The notes under the pieces: generated by a model
Databases searched by the model: none
Told to the model about the DNA's origin: nothing
What the model saw: only the letters and a program-made list of their open reading frames with translations
Shown: in pieces, positions 25,905 through 39,980 of the stretch
Numbering within the stretch: position 1 is the first letter of the stretch
Layout of the letters: each line of letters starts with the position of its first letter
Source of the DNA: JAWKIJ01 sp041394325
GTDB taxonomy: Bacteria > Actinomycetota > Acidimicrobiia > Acidimicrobiales > Microtrichaceae
NCBI GenBank assembly: GCA_041394325.1
Contig: JAWKIJ010000001.1
Location: 2,108,001 to 2,172,000 of the forward strand
Direction: 5' to 3'
Length of the DNA stretch: 64,000 nt
Position numbers and translations under genes: made by a program

Positions 25905-27096
25905 ATGGCCAGCAAGGTCGTACTCGCCTATTCCGGAGGTCTCGACACCTCCGTCGCCGTCCGTTGGATGATCGAGCACCTCGGCTGCGAGGTCGTGTGC
26001 CTGTCGGCCAATGTCGGCCAGAGCGATTCCCTCGTCGGCAACCGTGAGAAGGCGCTCGGTGCCGGCGCGGTCGACTACTTCGAGCTCGACCTCCGCGAGG
26101 AGTTCGCCGCGGACTTCCTCGCACCGGTTGTCAAGGCCAATGCCCTCTACGAGGGGAAATACCCTCTCGTCTCGGCACTCAGCCGCCCGCTCATCGTGCG
26201 TCATCAGGTGGAGATTGCCAGGCAGGTGGGCGCGGACGGTGTGGCACACGGTTGTACCGGCAAAGGGAACGACCAGGTCCGCTTCGAGGTGTCGACGATG
26301 GCGCTCGCCCCCGACCTGGAGTTGGTCGCACCCGTGCGCAACTGGGGCTTCACCCGCGAGGACTCGATCGCGCATGCGGCCGAGCACGACATCCCGATTC
26401 GCGCGACGAAGGAGAAGCTGTACTCCATCGACGACAACCTGTGGGGAGGGCGATCGAATGCGGTGAGATGGAGGACCCGTGGGCCGAGCCACCCGAGGGC
26501 GTCTGGGAGATGACTCGACCGACGGCGACCGACCGTCGTGAGGTGACCATCGGCTTTGAACAGGGGTGCCGGTGTCACTCGACGGCACCCCGATGGCGCT
26601 GCACACGCTGATCGCCGAGCTCAACTCGACGGTGGGTGCCTACGGTTGGGGTCGTCTCGACATGGTCGAGAACCGCCGGGTCGGCATCAAGAGCCGCGAG
26701 ACGTACGAGGCGCCCGGCGCCCTCGCCGTGATGATGGCTCACGCCGACCTCGAGTCCGTCACGTTGGAGCGCGACCTCCAACGCGAGAAGATCCGTCTCG
26801 AGCATCGCTACGCCGAACTGGTCTACGACGGCCTGTGGTTCAGTCCGCTGCGTGAGGCGTTGGACGCCTTCGTCGACACCTCCCAACGATTCGTCACCGG
26901 TGAGGTCCGCCTGGCGCTCGAACCGGGCCGCTGCCACGTGGTGGGGCGGCGCAGCCCGCACAGCCTCTACGACTACGGGCTCGCGACCTACGACGCCGCC
27001 GACCGATTTCGCCACGCCGACTCGGAGGGCTTCGTGCAGCTCTGGGGTCTCGGGGTCAAGACGTGGTCGTCCGTACAGGGGCCCGGCGGGGCCTGA
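25905..27096 (+). CDS. argG: Argininosuccinate synthase, two apparent 1-base losses
   Basis: Joins citrulline and aspartate with ATP. The N-terminal third is clean: VVLAYSGGLDTSV (ATP pyrophosphatase loop), GCTGKGNDQVRFE, LYSIDDNLWG. The frame then breaks at G-run 26443-26446 (add one G: NLWGRAIECGEMEDPW) and again at 26563-26566 (add one G: GFEQGVPVSLDGTPM). After that it continues to the normal end (HSLYDYGLATYD). Repaired length is 397 aa, exactly the family size. The ATG at 25905 follows AAAGGAGC. Two independent breaks at the same kind of site in an arginine-pathway gene argue for sequencing error. Confidence 0.92.
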
Positions 27097-27146
27097 TGCA
27101 CCGGCTGCGGGTTCGACGCGGGGGAACGACCTCGATCCGCTTCGGC

Positions 27147-28091
27147 TCAGTCCCTGTGGGGAACCGGGATCTCGGCGAGTTCCACGGCGAGGTCCGTCGC
27201 AGCGAACACCGTCCTCGCCTCGTTGAGGAGCCGATCGGGGTTGTCGTAGCGGGCACTGAAATGGGTGAGGAGGAGGTGGGCCGCCGCCGATTCGGCGGCC
27301 ACGTGCGCGGCGTCGGTCGAGGTCGAGTGCATCCACCTGGCGGCGCGTCCGGCATCGGCCCGGGCGTAGGTCGCCTCGTGGACGAGCAGGTCGGCGTCAC
27401 GGGCCAACACCACCGCGTTGTCACACCGAACGGTGTCGCCCATCACCGCGATCCGGCGGCCTCGGCGGGGCGGACCGATCACGTCGCCGGGCCGGACGGC
27501 TCGGCCACCGACCTCGACCGTCTCGCCGCGCTGTAACCGGCCGAGGATGGGTCCCTCGTCGATCCCGAACCCTGCGGCGGCGTCGGTGTCGAGGCGACCA
27601 GGTCGGGCCGGCTCCTCGATTCGGTAGCCGAGGCAGGGAACCCGGTGTTTCAGGGGAAGTACCCCGACTCGGACCCCGTCGTCGAGTCGGAGCACCTCGG
27701 GTGGCTCGTCGTCCATCGTCCTCGAGACCGTGGAGGGGTCGAGTTCGTGGAGATCGAGCGGAAACCCCAACTCCAACAACGGTGTCGCCGTCATGACGTC
27801 GAGCCACGCTCCGATTCCGGTCGGCCCCACCACCGTCACCGGGTGGGTTCGGTCGTCCATCGACAGGCTCGCCAGCATCCCCGGGAGCCCCAATGCGTGG
27901 TCACCGTGGAGGTGGGTGATGAGAATCGTCGACAGCTTCGACCCGCGCAGCCTCGATCGCATCACCTGGTGCTGGGTGCCCTCTCCGCAGTCGACGAGGA
28001 TCCAGCGAGCTCCGAGGTCCACGCCCAGACCCGAGACGTTCCGTCGGGGAGTGGGACGGCCCGACGATGTTCCGAACGGCACGACCCGCAT
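27147..28091 (-). CDS. rnz: Ribonuclease Z (tRNA 3' endonuclease)
   Basis: Removes 3' trailers from tRNA precursors. The 314-aa metallo-beta-lactamase fold protein has the zinc motif THLHGDHALGLPG, the start VPFGTSSGRPTPRRNVSG and, later, MGDTVRCDNAV and LLTHFSARY. It runs opposite to argG and argH and separates them. The reverse TAGGCT box (28103-28098) lies six bases before the ATG, so it is likely leaderless. Confidence 0.9.
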   Translation of the reverse strand: MRVVPFGTSSGRPTPRRNVSGLGVDLGARWILVDCGEGTQHQVMRSRLRGSKLSTILITHLHGDHALGLPGMLASLSMDDRTHPVTVVGPTGIGAWLDVMTATPLLELGFPLDLHELDPSTVSRTMDDEPPEVLRLDDGVRVGVLPLKHRVPCLGYRIEEPARPGRLDTDAAAGFGIDEGPILGRLQRGETVEVGGRAVRPGDVIGPPRRGRRIAVMGDTVRCDNAVVLARDADLLVHEATYARADAGRAARWMHSTSTDAAHVAAESAAAHLLLTHFSARYDNPDRLLNEARTVFAATDLAVELAEIPVPHRD

Positions 28092-28097
28092 CCCGTG

Positions 28098-28186
28098 AGC
28101 CTACGGATCATCCCCACCCCGACACGCGGTGCCGGCGGTGCTGCTGACCGCTCCAGCCCGTCGGCCACGTGACGCGCCGCTAGTTT
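28098..28186. promoter_or_regulatory. Divergent leaderless promoters of rnz and argH
   Basis: Reverse TAGGCT at 28103-28098, six bases before the rnz ATG; forward TAGTTT at 28181-28186, six bases before the argH ATG. No ARG-box-like palindrome is evident between them. Confidence 0.5.
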
Positions 28187-28192
28187 CGCCCC

Positions 28193-29653
28193 ATGGCCGC
28201 CGATGAGCCCCACGACCACGACCACGACCGCCCCGCTCCGGCTCCGCTCTGGCACGGACGCTTCGCGACCGGTCCGTCCGAGTCGCTGTGGGAGTACACC
28301 GTGAGCCTTCCCTTCGATCGTCGACTCGCGCCGTTCGACCTCGCGGCCTCGGCCGTACACGTCCGGGGCCTCGGCGACGCCGCCATCCTCTCGGACGAGG
28401 AGGTCGAGTCGTTGCTCCGTGCCCTCGACGTGGTCGGACGCGAGATCGAGGAGGGGGCCTTCGGGTTCGAGCCGACCGACGAGGACATCCACACCGCCAT
28501 CGAACGCCGTGTGACCGAGATCGCCGGTGACGCCGGCGCCCGGGTCCACACGGGTCGGAGCCGCAATGATCAGGTGGCGACGGCGTTCCGGCTCTTCTGC
28601 AAACAGGCGGCGTTCGACGTCGCCGTCGCCCTGGTGGGGCTGTGTGACGTGCTCCTCACCCGGGCCGTCGATGCCGGCGAGGCCTACCTCCCCGGTTACA
28701 CCCATCTCCAGCAGGCACAGCCGGTGCTGCTGGCGCATCACTGGCTCGCGCACTTCTGGGCGTTCTCGCGCGATCTCGACCGTGTGTTGGCCACGCGGGA
28801 GCGACTCGACGTCTCACCGCTCGGTGCAGGTGCCCTTGCCGGGTCGAGTCTCCCGCTCGACCCCGCGGTCGCCGCTCGTCGCATGGGATTCTCCGCGGTC
28901 TTCGACAACTCACTCGACGCCGTCTCGGATCGCGATTTCGCAGCGGAGCTGCTCTTCGACCTCGTGATGGTCGGGGTCCACCTCAGTCGCATCGGCGAAG
29001 AGATCGTCGTGTGGTCGACCAGCGAGTTCGGATTCGTCCGCCTCGACGAGCGCTATTCGACCGGCTCATCGATGTTGCCCCAGAAGAAGAACCCCGACAT
29101 CGCCGAGTTGGCTCGCGGCAAGGCAGGGCGGCTGATCGGCAACCTCACCGGCCTGCTCGCCACCCTCAAGGCGCTCCCGCTCAGCTACAACCGCGACCTC
29201 CAGGAGGACAAGGAGCCGGTGTTCGACGCGCTCGACCAGATCACCCGAGGCATCTCGGCGGTCGCCGGCATGGTCTCGACCCTGACGACCGACCTCGACG
29301 CGATGGCGTCGTCCGCGGACAATCCGGTCGCGGGCGCGACCGATCTTGCCGAGTTGTTGGTGCGGCGAGGCATCCCGTTCCGTCAGGCCCACGCGATCGT
29401 CGGCGACCTGGTCCGGCGTCATCTCGACGGCGAGGAGGACCTCGTCGCCCTCGTCCGTGCCGAACCGCGCCTGGGTGAGGAGGGTGCAGCGCTGTTGGCT
29501 CCGGGGATGGCCGTCAGACAACGGAGGACGCCGGGCGGTGGCGGGCCCGGCCCGGTCTCCGAACAGCGCCGGGCAGCGGCCGAGCGCCTCCGCAGCGACC
29601 GTGAGCGGGTCGAGGCGCTGGCCGGCACCGCGTTGCCTCCGGCGGGCGACTGA
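28193..29653 (+). CDS. argH: Argininosuccinate lyase
   Basis: Splits argininosuccinate to arginine and fumarate, last step of the pathway. The 486-aa protein of the fumarase superfamily has HTGRSRNDQVATAFRLF, YTHLQQAQPVLLAHH and the signature GSSMLPQKKNPD with the catalytic serine. The N-terminus has a His/Asp-rich stretch (DEPHDHDHDRP) that is not part of the fold; a metal-binding tag or simply disordered. It stands apart from argG because rnz lies between. Confidence 0.96.
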   Translation: MAADEPHDHDHDRPAPAPLWHGRFATGPSESLWEYTVSLPFDRRLAPFDLAASAVHVRGLGDAAILSDEEVESLLRALDVVGREIEEGAFGFEPTDEDIHTAIERRVTEIAGDAGARVHTGRSRNDQVATAFRLFCKQAAFDVAVALVGLCDVLLTRAVDAGEAYLPGYTHLQQAQPVLLAHHWLAHFWAFSRDLDRVLATRERLDVSPLGAGALAGSSLPLDPAVAARRMGFSAVFDNSLDAVSDRDFAAELLFDLVMVGVHLSRIGEEIVVWSTSEFGFVRLDERYSTGSSMLPQKKNPDIAELARGKAGRLIGNLTGLLATLKALPLSYNRDLQEDKEPVFDALDQITRGISAVAGMVSTLTTDLDAMASSADNPVAGATDLAELLVRRGIPFRQAHAIVGDLVRRHLDGEEDLVALVRAEPRLGEEGAALLAPGMAVRQRRTPGGGGPGPVSEQRRAAAERLRSDRERVEALAGTALPPAGD

Positions 29654-29660
29654 CCATCCG

Positions 29661-30326
29661 GTGTGGTACTTCGCCGGTGACGCCGGCCTGGCCCAGAGCG
29701 CCGATCGGGCCGATGTTCTCCGGACCCTGGACTCCCTCGAGACGGGGCAGCTCCCGGGCCACGACCGCTGTCTCGATGGAACCGGGCCCTCCGGCGTCGA
29801 CGCGTCGGTGTGGCGCGACAAGGTCCGCGCCGCGGTCGTGTCGGAGCCCGCCGTCGCCGAGCGAACCACCCGGCCGGGGCACCTGACCGGTTCGGCACTT
29901 GTCGTCGACGAATCGGGGGAGCGTCTGGTCGTCCTGTTCCACCGCAAGCTGCAACGCTGGCTCCAGCCCGGCGGGCACGCCGACGGCGACCACCGTCTGG
30001 CCTCGGTCGCCCTCCGCGAGGCCGCCGAGGAGACAGGGCTCGGCCGGTTGGCCGTCTGGTCCCGGCCGATCGACGTGGATGTGCATCGCGTGACCCCTCC
30101 CGGTGAGGACGGCCACGACCACTTCGACGTCCGTTTCCTCGTACTGGCGCCGGAGGGAGGCCGACTCCGGGGGAACCACGAGTCAGAGGAGATCCGGTGG
30201 ATCGGCTTCGATCAGCTCGACTCGATCGACGCCGACGTCTCGCTACGACGCCTGGTCGCCGGCGGCCGGGCGACGTTCGACCGCCTCAGTGCAGCGGGTC
30301 GGCTGCCAAGGGTCTGTCGGTCCTAG
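29661..30326 (+). CDS. NUDIX hydrolase
   Basis: The 221-aa protein has a unique N-terminal region (VWYFAGDAGLAQSADRADVL, predicted helical) and a NUDIX domain at about residues 75-200. The box reads GGHADGDHRLASVALREAAEETGL; the first glutamate of G-x5-E is replaced by His, while REAAEETGL keeps the metal-binding residues. A preceding LQRWLQPGGHADGD is common to an actinobacterial NUDIX subgroup. Substrate unknown. GTG start, eight bases after argH. Confidence 0.8.
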   Translation: MWYFAGDAGLAQSADRADVLRTLDSLETGQLPGHDRCLDGTGPSGVDASVWRDKVRAAVVSEPAVAERTTRPGHLTGSALVVDESGERLVVLFHRKLQRWLQPGGHADGDHRLASVALREAAEETGLGRLAVWSRPIDVDVHRVTPPGEDGHDHFDVRFLVLAPEGGRLRGNHESEEIRWIGFDQLDSIDADVSLRRLVAGGRATFDRLSAAGRLPRVCRS

Positions 30327-30370
30327 CCGCGTCGAGCCGAACTCCGGTCGAGGGATGTCCCCCTTACCGG

Positions 30371-30955
30371 TCAGACGTCGCCAGGGGTGGCGCAGGAGTC
30401 CATCTTGTTGAGTTCGGCGAAGTGGTCGATGGAGCGCGACACCTGGGTCCCGCCTTCGGTGGTCTCGAAGAACTCCTCCCTGGCGCCACCGGTCCGCAAC
30501 CGCTGCGCGAAGTCGAGGCGATCGCGGAGGTGTATCTCCCAGTGGTCGAGCCAGACCCCGATCCATTTTCCCTCGGCGGTGTCGGGGACCTCCCGTCTGA
30601 GTTGGTCGACCATCTCCTGAAGCCGTGCGGTGCTCTGTCGAATGACCGCCGCCCGTGCGTTGGGGGTCCTGGAGTCCTGCGCCGGTGGAAACGCGTCGAG
30701 GTCGGTTCGAGCAGCCTCACAGATCGGCTCGGCGGCGGTGGGGAACGAGCGGTCCTTGAGGTAGTCCGACGGTTTCGGGTCGGCAATCGCGCCGTACACG
30801 ATGGCGCCGATCCACAGGAGGGCCGACGCAACGCCGAGGCCGACGAGCCCTCGCAGGCCCCATCGGGCGAGGCCCCGTCTCCGGGTGGTGGCGGGTTCGG
30901 GTGGTGTCGCTCCTTCGCGAAGGCCGACGCCCCCCGGACCGGGCTCGGGGGTCAC
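30371..30955 (-). CDS. Small anchored protein coupled to the penicillin-binding protein
   Basis: The 194-aa protein has one transmembrane helix (residues about 37-57, GLRGLVGLGVASALLWIGAIV) followed by an outer helical domain with regular charged residues (EPICEAARTDLDAFPPA, RLQEMVDQLRREVPDTAEG, WLDHWEIHLRDRLDFAQRL). The GTG at 30955 overlaps the PBP stop (GTGA), so both are co-translated and may act together in wall synthesis. I do not know the family. Confidence 0.7.
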   Translation of the reverse strand: MTPEPGPGGVGLREGATPPEPATTRRRGLARWGLRGLVGLGVASALLWIGAIVYGAIADPKPSDYLKDRSFPTAAEPICEAARTDLDAFPPAQDSRTPNARAAVIRQSTARLQEMVDQLRREVPDTAEGKWIGVWLDHWEIHLRDRLDFAQRLRTGGAREEFFETTEGGTQVSRSIDHFAELNKMDSCATPGDV

Positions 30956-33435
30956 GGTGTGGCGTCCACGGTCAGTCGGCCCGTCGGGGAGAAGGTGCCG
31001 GAGCCGGGTGTCACCGCCCAGACCGTACCCGACGGTGGCGGGGTGCCGTCCGGCATGAGGAAGGTAGGTGGCGCGGCGCTCCGGCGAACGCTCACCGTGT
31101 AACCGAGGCGGTCGAGGTTGCCGAGCGCGTCGTCGAGCGGACGGCCGAGCACGTCGGGCACCCGGATCATCGGCGGAGGGTTGCCCGGCGTGAGCTCGAT
31201 GGTCACCGTGGCCCCCTTGGGGACAGCGGTTCCCGGAGCGGGAGTCTGTCCCACGGCCTGTCCGCTGAGCATTCCGGGGCCGATCGTCGCAGTGACCTGG
31301 TTCGCCACGAGGCCGGCCTTGCGTATCCGGGCCAGCGCCTCGGAGGCGCTGACGTTGACGGCGTTGGGCATCGTCACCATGTCGACGTCCGCCGGGTTCT
31401 TCATCAAGGCGGTGTCGGGTGGGGCCACGGTCGTCGTGGTGGCGGTGGGACGGGTGCTGAAGTCGAAGTCGGTGGGTGGCGTGTCGGCGAGGGCGGACTC
31501 CATGAACCGCTGCCAGACCGGGGCGGCGGCGGTGGCGCCGGCCGAACCGACCCTGCGCCGGGTGCTCTGGCTGTAGCCGGCCCACACCCCGGTCACGAGC
31601 TGGGGTGTGTAGCCGATGAACCACGCATCGGTCTCGCTCTGGGTCGTGCCCGTCTTGCCGGCCGCGGGGCGGCCGATGCCGCGGCCTTCCGCCGTCCCGC
31701 GGATCAGCACCTGCTCCATCATCCTGGTGATCGTGTCGGCCGTCTCCGGTTCGAGCACCTTGGTCTGGGAGTGCTGGTGCTCGTACAGCACCGTTCCGTT
31801 CGGGTCAACGACCTTGAGAACCATCGCCTCGGGGACGTGTAGCCCCCGATTCGCGAAGGTTGTGTACGCCTCGGTCATGTCCAACACCGTGCTGTCGTTG
31901 GTGCCCAATACGAGTGACAGCACTCGTTTGAAACCGCGTTTGGTCCGCGGGTTCCAGGGTGAGACGTTGATGCCCATCCGTCCGGCCATCTCGGTGGCGC
32001 GGTCGACGCCGACCCGCTTGTCGGCGATGAGGTTCGCGAAGCAGGTGTTCGCCGAGTGCACCACGCATTCGGTGAGACTCGCTCGGCCGAGGGCGTGGCC
32101 CTTCACCGACCAGGGCTTCTGACCGGGGACCCGGATCACCACCCGGCCGGGTGAGGGGAACGTCGCGTCGGGGGAGACCCCGTCGGCCAGCGCCGCCGCG
32201 AGCACGATCGGTTTGAACGTGGAGCCCGCCTGGCGGCCCTTTCCGACGGCCAGGTTGTATTGCGCGTACGGATGCACTGCGGTGTTGGTGTCGAAGTAGT
32301 CGTAGCCACCGACCATCGCCCGCACGTAGCCCGAGTGCGGTTCGATGGACACGAGGCCGATGTCGGGGTCCTTCGCCGAGCTCTTGATGCTGCGGTTCTG
32401 GCGCGGGTAGACGCGTTTGACCGCCTCCTCGGCCATGGCCTGGAGTCGGAGGTCGACCGTCGTGGTGATCTTGAGCCCTCCGTTGACCAGCAGGTTGTTC
32501 CGTTCGGCGTCGGTGTCACCGAAGTGCGGATCGGTCCGAATGAAGTTCTTCACCTCCTCCACGAAGTAGGCGGCGGGGTACCGCGACTGGCGCGGATCGG
32601 CGGGGGCCGGGTGGAGGGTGATCGGCGACGCGACCGCAAGGTCGTGCTGGCCCTTGTCGATGTAGCCGAGCTCGAGCATCTTGTCGAGCACCACGTTGCG
32701 GCGCTTCGTAGCCGCCGGAAGGTTCTGCGGTCGGGTCGGGTCGGTCCGTGCGGGCGACTGGATCAGTCCGGCGAGCAACGCGGCCTCCGGTAGTGACACC
32801 GTGGCGACGTCGTGGCCGAAGTACCCCAGCGAGGCCTGCTGCACGCCGTAGCTGCGGTTCCCGAACCAGATCGTGTTGAGGTACTGCTCGAGGATGAACT
32901 CCTTGGTGTGGGTCTTCTCGAGTTGATACGCGAGGCTTGCCTCCTGCACCTTTCGTTCGAGGGATTGCCGAGGCCCGAGGATCGTGTTCTTCACGTACTG
33001 CTGGTTGATGGTCGAGCCGCCCTGGGAGCCCTCTCCCGATCCGCGGACCGTCGCCGCCCGGATGATCGCCTTGGGGTCGACTCCGTCGTGTTGCCAGAAG
33101 CGCTCGTCCTCGATGGCCACCACGGCGTTCTGCAGGACGTTGGGGATGTCGTCGATGGGAACGAACTGCCGCCGCTGCTCACCGGCCAGCGTGGTGATCA
33201 GCGTGCCGTCCGCCGCGAAGATCTGCGTGCGCGCACCGGAGGCCGCAGGTTTGATGGTCGGGAGGGACCGCGCCTGGATCCCGCAGGAGCTCACCGCCAG
33301 CACCGTCACGAGCGCGATCGTCCGGGGACGCCGCCGGGGCGTCCGGCGAGCATGCGCCGCCGACGGACCCGGATCGGCGCTCGGCCCGGGACCGGTCGCG
33401 AGCGCGGAGGGGGAGGAGCGCGGCAATGGGGACAT
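30952..33435 (-). CDS. Bifunctional class A penicillin-binding protein with two PASTA domains
   Basis: Polymerises and cross-links peptidoglycan. 827 aa: basic head, a short hydrophobic run ending VLAVSSCGIQA, GT51 transglycosylase (EDERFWQHDGVD with catalytic Glu; GGSTINQQYVKN; RKVQEASLAYQLEK), then transpeptidase with GSTFKP (active Ser), SAN (VVHSANTCF) and KTG (AAGKTGTT). Two PASTA repeats end it (VTMPNAVNVSASEALARI; IRVPDVLGRPLDDALGNL), similar to mycobacterial PonA. The VSSC fits a lipobox, so it might be lipid-anchored. Start: ATG at 33435; the frame extends upstream as non-protein-like sequence. Confidence 0.93.
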   Translation of the reverse strand: MSPLPRSSPSALATGPGPSADPGPSAAHARRTPRRRPRTIALVTVLAVSSCGIQARSLPTIKPAASGARTQIFAADGTLITTLAGEQRRQFVPIDDIPNVLQNAVVAIEDERFWQHDGVDPKAIIRAATVRGSGEGSQGGSTINQQYVKNTILGPRQSLERKVQEASLAYQLEKTHTKEFILEQYLNTIWFGNRSYGVQQASLGYFGHDVATVSLPEAALLAGLIQSPARTDPTRPQNLPAATKRRNVVLDKMLELGYIDKGQHDLAVASPITLHPAPADPRQSRYPAAYFVEEVKNFIRTDPHFGDTDAERNNLLVNGGLKITTTVDLRLQAMAEEAVKRVYPRQNRSIKSSAKDPDIGLVSIEPHSGYVRAMVGGYDYFDTNTAVHPYAQYNLAVGKGRQAGSTFKPIVLAAALADGVSPDATFPSPGRVVIRVPGQKPWSVKGHALGRASLTECVVHSANTCFANLIADKRVGVDRATEMAGRMGINVSPWNPRTKRGFKRVLSLVLGTNDSTVLDMTEAYTTFANRGLHVPEAMVLKVVDPNGTVLYEHQHSQTKVLEPETADTITRMMEQVLIRGTAEGRGIGRPAAGKTGTTQSETDAWFIGYTPQLVTGVWAGYSQSTRRRVGSAGATAAAPVWQRFMESALADTPPTDFDFSTRPTATTTTVAPPDTALMKNPADVDMVTMPNAVNVSASEALARIRKAGLVANQVTATIGPGMLSGQAVGQTPAPGTAVPKGATVTIELTPGNPPPMIRVPDVLGRPLDDALGNLDRLGYTVSVRRSAAPPTFLMPDGTPPPSGTVWAVTPGSGTFSPTGRLTVDATP

Positions 33436-33899
33436 GGCCGACCATTCTCGCGGCTGTCGGTGCCGGGAGGGGGGCACCTGCCGTGGTCGACCGCCGGACA
33501 CGGCTCGCCATGGGCCTCGCGCGCTCCGATCCGAGGGAATGTCGTCGCCGAGTTGACACCCAACCGGGCGCTCACTAGAGTGCCCACTCGCTTCCAGCGG
33601 CACCCGTGCTGCGGAGGCAACCGCAGGACCAACGCCCTCCGGGGCGAGTCCCGCAGGAGTGAGGCGGCGAAATGCCGCCGATCCGCTCCTTGACAACGGA
33701 AGAGAGAACGCACAAAAAGCTAGTGCGGGCGCCGAACGCGATGGCGATCCCTCGGGATCCGCGCTCGGCGACCCTCATAATTCAAATGCACAAATTTGGA
33801 AACATCACGCCAGTGATGTGACGACTGTGCCAGTTGGATCGGCTGCCAGGCCGGTCCGACTCTTCTGATCGTGGTTGATGCTCCGGCATTGGCCAAGGT
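33436..33899. other. Intergenic region carrying the rRNA leader
   Basis: 464 bases between the divergent PBP gene and 16S. It has no convincing gene. It holds a strong forward promoter at 33553-33581, a second TTGACA at 33690-33695, GC hairpins (around 33665-33680 and ACATCAC/GTGATGT at 33802-33819), an AT-rich patch with CATAAT at 33776-33781, and GGCCGGTC at 33849-33856, which can pair with GACCGGCC at 35506-35513 after 16S to form part of the 16S processing stem. Confidence 0.55.
33553..33581 (+). promoter_or_regulatory. rRNA operon promoter
   Basis: Perfect -35 TTGACA (33553-33558), 17-base spacer, -10 TAGAGT (33576-33581). Transcript would begin near 33588, about 310 bases before mature 16S. 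The second TTGACA at 33690 has only a poor -10 and may be a weaker P2. Confidence 0.65.
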
Positions 33900-38660
<4,761 letters not shown>

Positions 38661-38670
38661 TCTACAGACC

Positions 38671-38689
38671 TGTTCGTGCTCGCTATGAA
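38671..38689 (+). repeat. 3' arm of the 23S precursor processing stem
   Basis: TGTTCGTGCTCGCTATGAA, complementary to 35553-35571 (see there). It lies between 23S and 5S. Confidence 0.85.
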
Positions 38690-38724
38690 GATCTCGAGGG
38701 TAACTTCAACCCTTTGACAACAGG

Positions 38725-38842
<118 letters not shown>

Positions 38843-38850
38843 TTCGCATT

Positions 38851-38888
38851 GAGGAGCACCCATTTCGGTGGGTGCTCCTCGTCGTTTT
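38851..38888 (+). terminator. Intrinsic terminator of the rRNA operon
   Basis: Perfect 12-bp stem GAGGAGCACCCA (38851-38862) with TGGGTGCTCCTC (38869-38880), 6-base loop, then GTCGTTTT. It is the clearest terminator in the window. Confidence 0.9.
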
Positions 38889-38923
38889 GCCGCGTTCCGG
38901 CTCCACCGGGGCTCCGCCGCGTG

Positions 38924-38929
38924 TACGGT
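38924..38929 (+). promoter_or_regulatory. Leaderless -10 box of the TPR gene
   Basis: TACGGT lies seven bases before the ATG at 38937, with no Shine-Dalgarno sequence. Confidence 0.45.
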
Positions 38930-38936
38930 CCCTGAC

Positions 38937-39980
38937 ATGTCGGAGCGCCGTGATCCGGGCCGGAGGGGTCGGCCCGCGAATGGAGGGCGGCGCCGGCAGG
39001 GCGGCCCGTCGGGCGAAACGGCACGCCGGGCCGCGGTACGTGGTTCGTCGGGGCCCGGTGGATCTCGTGAGCATGATCGCCCCCTGGGTCGCGGTGCGAG
39101 CTCCTCGGTCCGCCGTGACGGTGCCCCGATGCGCCGTGACGCCTCCGATGCGGTTGCACGCTCGCGGGGACCTGCGAGTGGTCGGGCCGGTGGCGGTGGG
39201 GTCCGAAGCGATCCCCGGCGTTTCGAGCCGTCCGGCCCGGCCGAGCGCTCCGAGGAGGTGTGGATCGACGAGGGACCGGTGGTCGGTGGATCCGGAGGGG
39301 GTCGGGTCGAGGCCGACGCGCAGACGCCGAGGCCCGGAGGGTCACGGCGGTCGCGTGTGGCGGTCGACGGCTCCGAGTTGATTCCACTGGTCGGAGCCCG
39401 ACGTGCCGGGACGCTGACGGTGAGGCTCGGCGAGGCGGCCAGGGCGTACGCGGACGGTCGGTATTCGGAGGCTCGTCGGATCCTTCGCCCGATGGCGACC
39501 GAGGTCCCGGGTTCGCCGTCGGTGCTCGAGTTGCTCGCACTGAGCCAGTACCGACTTGGCAACTACCGTGAGGCCGCGCGCCGCCTGGAGGCGCTTCGCG
39601 AGTTGACCGGTGGCGCGGTCGACCAGCACCCCGTGCTCGCCGACTGCTATCGGGCGGTGGGTCGCCACAAGATGGTGGCATCGCTGTGGGAGGAACTCGC
39701 GGAGGCGTCCCCCTCCGCCGAGTTGGTGAACGAGGGCCGCCTGGTGATGGCGGGGTCACTCGCGGACCAGGGCGATCCCTCCGCGGCGATCCGTCTATTG
39801 GAGCGTGGCTGGAAGCTTCCGAAACGCCCCCGGCATCATCACCTCGCTCGGGGGTATGCGTTGGCGGACCTGTACGTGACCGTGGGCGACACCCCCCGCG
39901 CCAGGGCCCTGATGGGATGGGTGGCCTCGTTCGACCCCGAGTTGGGCGATGCCGCTCGGCGGGCCCGCGACCTCGCGTGA
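38937..39980 (+). CDS. Tetratricopeptide-like repeat protein with a charged, Gly/Arg-rich N-terminus
   Basis: 347 aa. The first 150 residues are low-complexity and basic (many GRRG/RRGG/SGR units), probably disordered. From about residue 165, helical repeats of TPR type follow (RLGEAARAYADGRYSEARRIL, ELLALSQYRLGNYREAARRLEAL, LADCYRAVGRHKMVASLWEELAEA, GDPSAAIRLLERGWKL). It is the first gene of the HAD-tlyA-nadK-recN run, as in other actinobacteria, and ends in a GTGA overlap. Probably a protein-interaction scaffold. The highly charged head could bind RNA, which is only a guess. Confidence 0.8.
   Translation: MSERRDPGRRGRPANGGRRRQGGPSGETARRAAVRGSSGPGGSREHDRPLGRGASSSVRRDGAPMRRDASDAVARSRGPASGRAGGGGVRSDPRRFEPSGPAERSEEVWIDEGPVVGGSGGGRVEADAQTPRPGGSRRSRVAVDGSELIPLVGARRAGTLTVRLGEAARAYADGRYSEARRILRPMATEVPGSPSVLELLALSQYRLGNYREAARRLEALRELTGGAVDQHPVLADCYRAVGRHKMVASLWEELAEASPSAELVNEGRLVMAGSLADQGDPSAAIRLLERGWKLPKRPRHHHLARGYALADLYVTVGDTPRARALMGWVASFDPELGDAARRARDLA

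Noticed and set aside
25905..27096. argG, argD and xerD as true pseudogenes or programmed frameshift genes
   Set aside because: No slippery heptamer plus pseudoknot pattern is seen, and the same kind of G-run loss occurs in unrelated genes, so sequencing error explains them better.
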